A DNA stretch of 64,000 nt from Mycolicibacterium fallax (lineage in GTDB: Bacteria > Actinomycetota > Actinomycetes > Mycobacteriales > Mycobacteriaceae). Below, one piece after another: positions 63,362-64,000 of the stretch (position 1 is the stretch's first letter; every line of letters begins with the position of its first letter). The stretch is taken from the NCBI RefSeq assembly GCF_010726955.1, contig NZ_AP022603.1, forward strand, positions 3,906,001 to 3,970,000, read 5' to 3'. The notes beneath the pieces were generated by a model, which searched no databases, was not told the origin of the DNA, and saw only the letters and a program-made list of their open reading frames with translations. Made by a program: the position numbers and the translations under genes.

Positions 63362-63763
63362 GTGTGGGTGGTTTGTGGTTCAGCGGTGGTTGCTGTGGTA
63401 GCGGTGCCGGGCGCTCCAGCTCTGGTTGGAGCGGGTCTGGTCTTTCTTGTCGGGGTGGACGGCGGGGCTGGAGATGGTGGTGGTGGCGATGCTCTCGGCG
63501 TGGGTGGCGGCGGGGGCGGCGTTGGCGCCGGTGGCCAGGCCGATGGCGATCAGGGCGGGGGCGGCGGCCAGGGTGGCGGTGGCGGCGATCCGGCGGGCGA
63601 TGGTGGTTATTTGAATCTCCTTGTGTGGGTGGCTTTTTCGTTTTCTGGCCGGTCGTTTCCGGTGATGAATTAAGAATGCGGGATTGGGCGGTTGATGTCT
63701 GTCGGGTGACCGGGTGGTCTGCCGGTTGAATCGTGATTCCCCCGATCGGGGGACGCCGGCGTG
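63347..63763. repeat. Duplicated unit 2, right part
   Basis: Repeat of 62617-63033 (see there). It holds the second copy of the small secreted gene and of the palindrome TCCCCCGATCGGGGGA (63738-63753). Confidence 0.93.
63380..63610 (-). pseudogene. Small secreted basic protein, copy 2 with ATA in place of ATG
   Basis: The same 76-codon frame as copy 1 with identical protein sequence after the first residue. The start codon is ATA (T at 63608 on the + strand where copy 1 has C). The AAGGAG ribosome site 6 nt upstream is intact. There is no other in-frame start before the signal peptide ends. It is either inactive or uses the very weak start ATA. Confidence 0.75.
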
Positions 63764-63839
63764 TTGGTGGGGGACATCGCGGCCGCCACAGGCGGGCATC
63801 GGAGTGGTGGTGGGGGCGGCGGGCCGGCACGGGCGGCGG

Positions 63840-63915
63840 GCATCGGAAGTCGCTCGGGGTGGGACGGTGTCGCTACGTCCGAGAAACCGTCGCTGGAAGG
63901 TGGGCACTCGCGACG
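63840..63915 (-). repeat. Diverged third copy of the 90-bp repeat, inverted
   Basis: The reverse complement contains AGCGACGGTTTCTCGGACGT, then AGCGAC and CGAGCGAC at the spacing of copies A and B, with many substitutions. 63764-64000 otherwise has no gene that I can support. Confidence 0.6.
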
Positions 63916-64000
63916 GGTCTTCCGTTGCCGGGGCGGCTGGGACGGGTGTGACAGCCGGGCAGCGCGGCCGGATTCTGGCCTGGAGAGGGAATGGGGCTCA

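Noticed and set aside
61892..63763. Insertion sequence as the cause of the duplication
   Set aside because: No transposase, terminal inverted repeats or target duplication visible.

Overview
The window is very GC-rich, and its gene order follows the Mycobacterium tuberculosis blocks Rv1093 to Rv1112 and Rv1141c to Rv1165. Recognisable members are glyA, desA2, phoH2, a polysaccharide deacetylase, fum, glpX, perM, hsd, xseB/xseA, lytB2, ychF, mcr, mmpL13, cobB, pimE, mutT2 and typA. It comes from a member of the Mycobacteriaceae outside the tuberculosis complex: mmpL13 is one intact gene, mazEF3 is missing between perM and hsd, narGHJI is missing before typA, and several accessory blocks are inserted. 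Assignments rest on reading motifs and remembered family features; no database search was run.

Layout. 1-21430: housekeeping block. It holds one-carbon metabolism (glyA), a DesA2-like desaturase, PhoH2 with a possible overlapping small partner, cell-wall deacetylation, the glpX-fum operon, PerM, a sterol dehydrogenase with an exact KstR box, the exonuclease VII operon, IspH and YchF. 21487-31860: accessory block with a transglutaminase-like protein, a DUF1214 protein, an acetyltransferase/aminoglycoside-phosphotransferase-like pair, a 450-bp inverted array of 50-bp repeats, an OsmC protein, a TetR regulator, a hydrolase, two orphan Mce-associated membrane proteins and a WS/DGAT-like protein. 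31857-39772: lipid block with DoxX behind an inverted-repeat operator, a DUF3556 membrane protein behind a perfect KstR box, two enoyl-CoA hydratases, a FAS1 lipoprotein-like secreted protein, a gamma-carbonic anhydrase, Mcr and a nitronate monooxygenase. 39773-43775: an mmpL13-tetR-methyltransferase operon with a clear promoter and an operator in its spacer. 43776-57430: CobB, a GntR regulator, methyltransferases, an F420-type flavin protein, secreted Ala/Pro proteins, PimE and MutT2. 57458-64000: a zinc-ribbon membrane protein, a BCCT carrier, a 55-residue cysteine-rich protein, TypA, a Doc toxin-antitoxin pair and a tandem duplication carrying a small secreted protein.

Functional threads. 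Two KstR-type boxes (15839-15852 and 32418-32433) tie the 3-beta-hydroxysteroid dehydrogenase and the DUF3556 gene to sterol-responsive control. The nearby Mce-associated proteins, Mcr and enoyl-CoA hydratases fit sterol or branched-lipid use. Many genes have a TANNNT -10 hexamer ending 6-10 nt before the start codon, which is the layout of leaderless mycobacterial mRNAs.

Unusual content. (1) A family of about 58-bp palindromic intergenic repeats has about a dozen units at five loci. (2) A 50-bp repeat array is folded back on itself as a near-complete inverted duplication. (3) A 508-bp tandem duplication at the right end has one copy split by a 634-bp Doc toxin-antitoxin cassette at the loop of a hairpin; the other copy is the uninterrupted site and its small gene has ATA in place of ATG.
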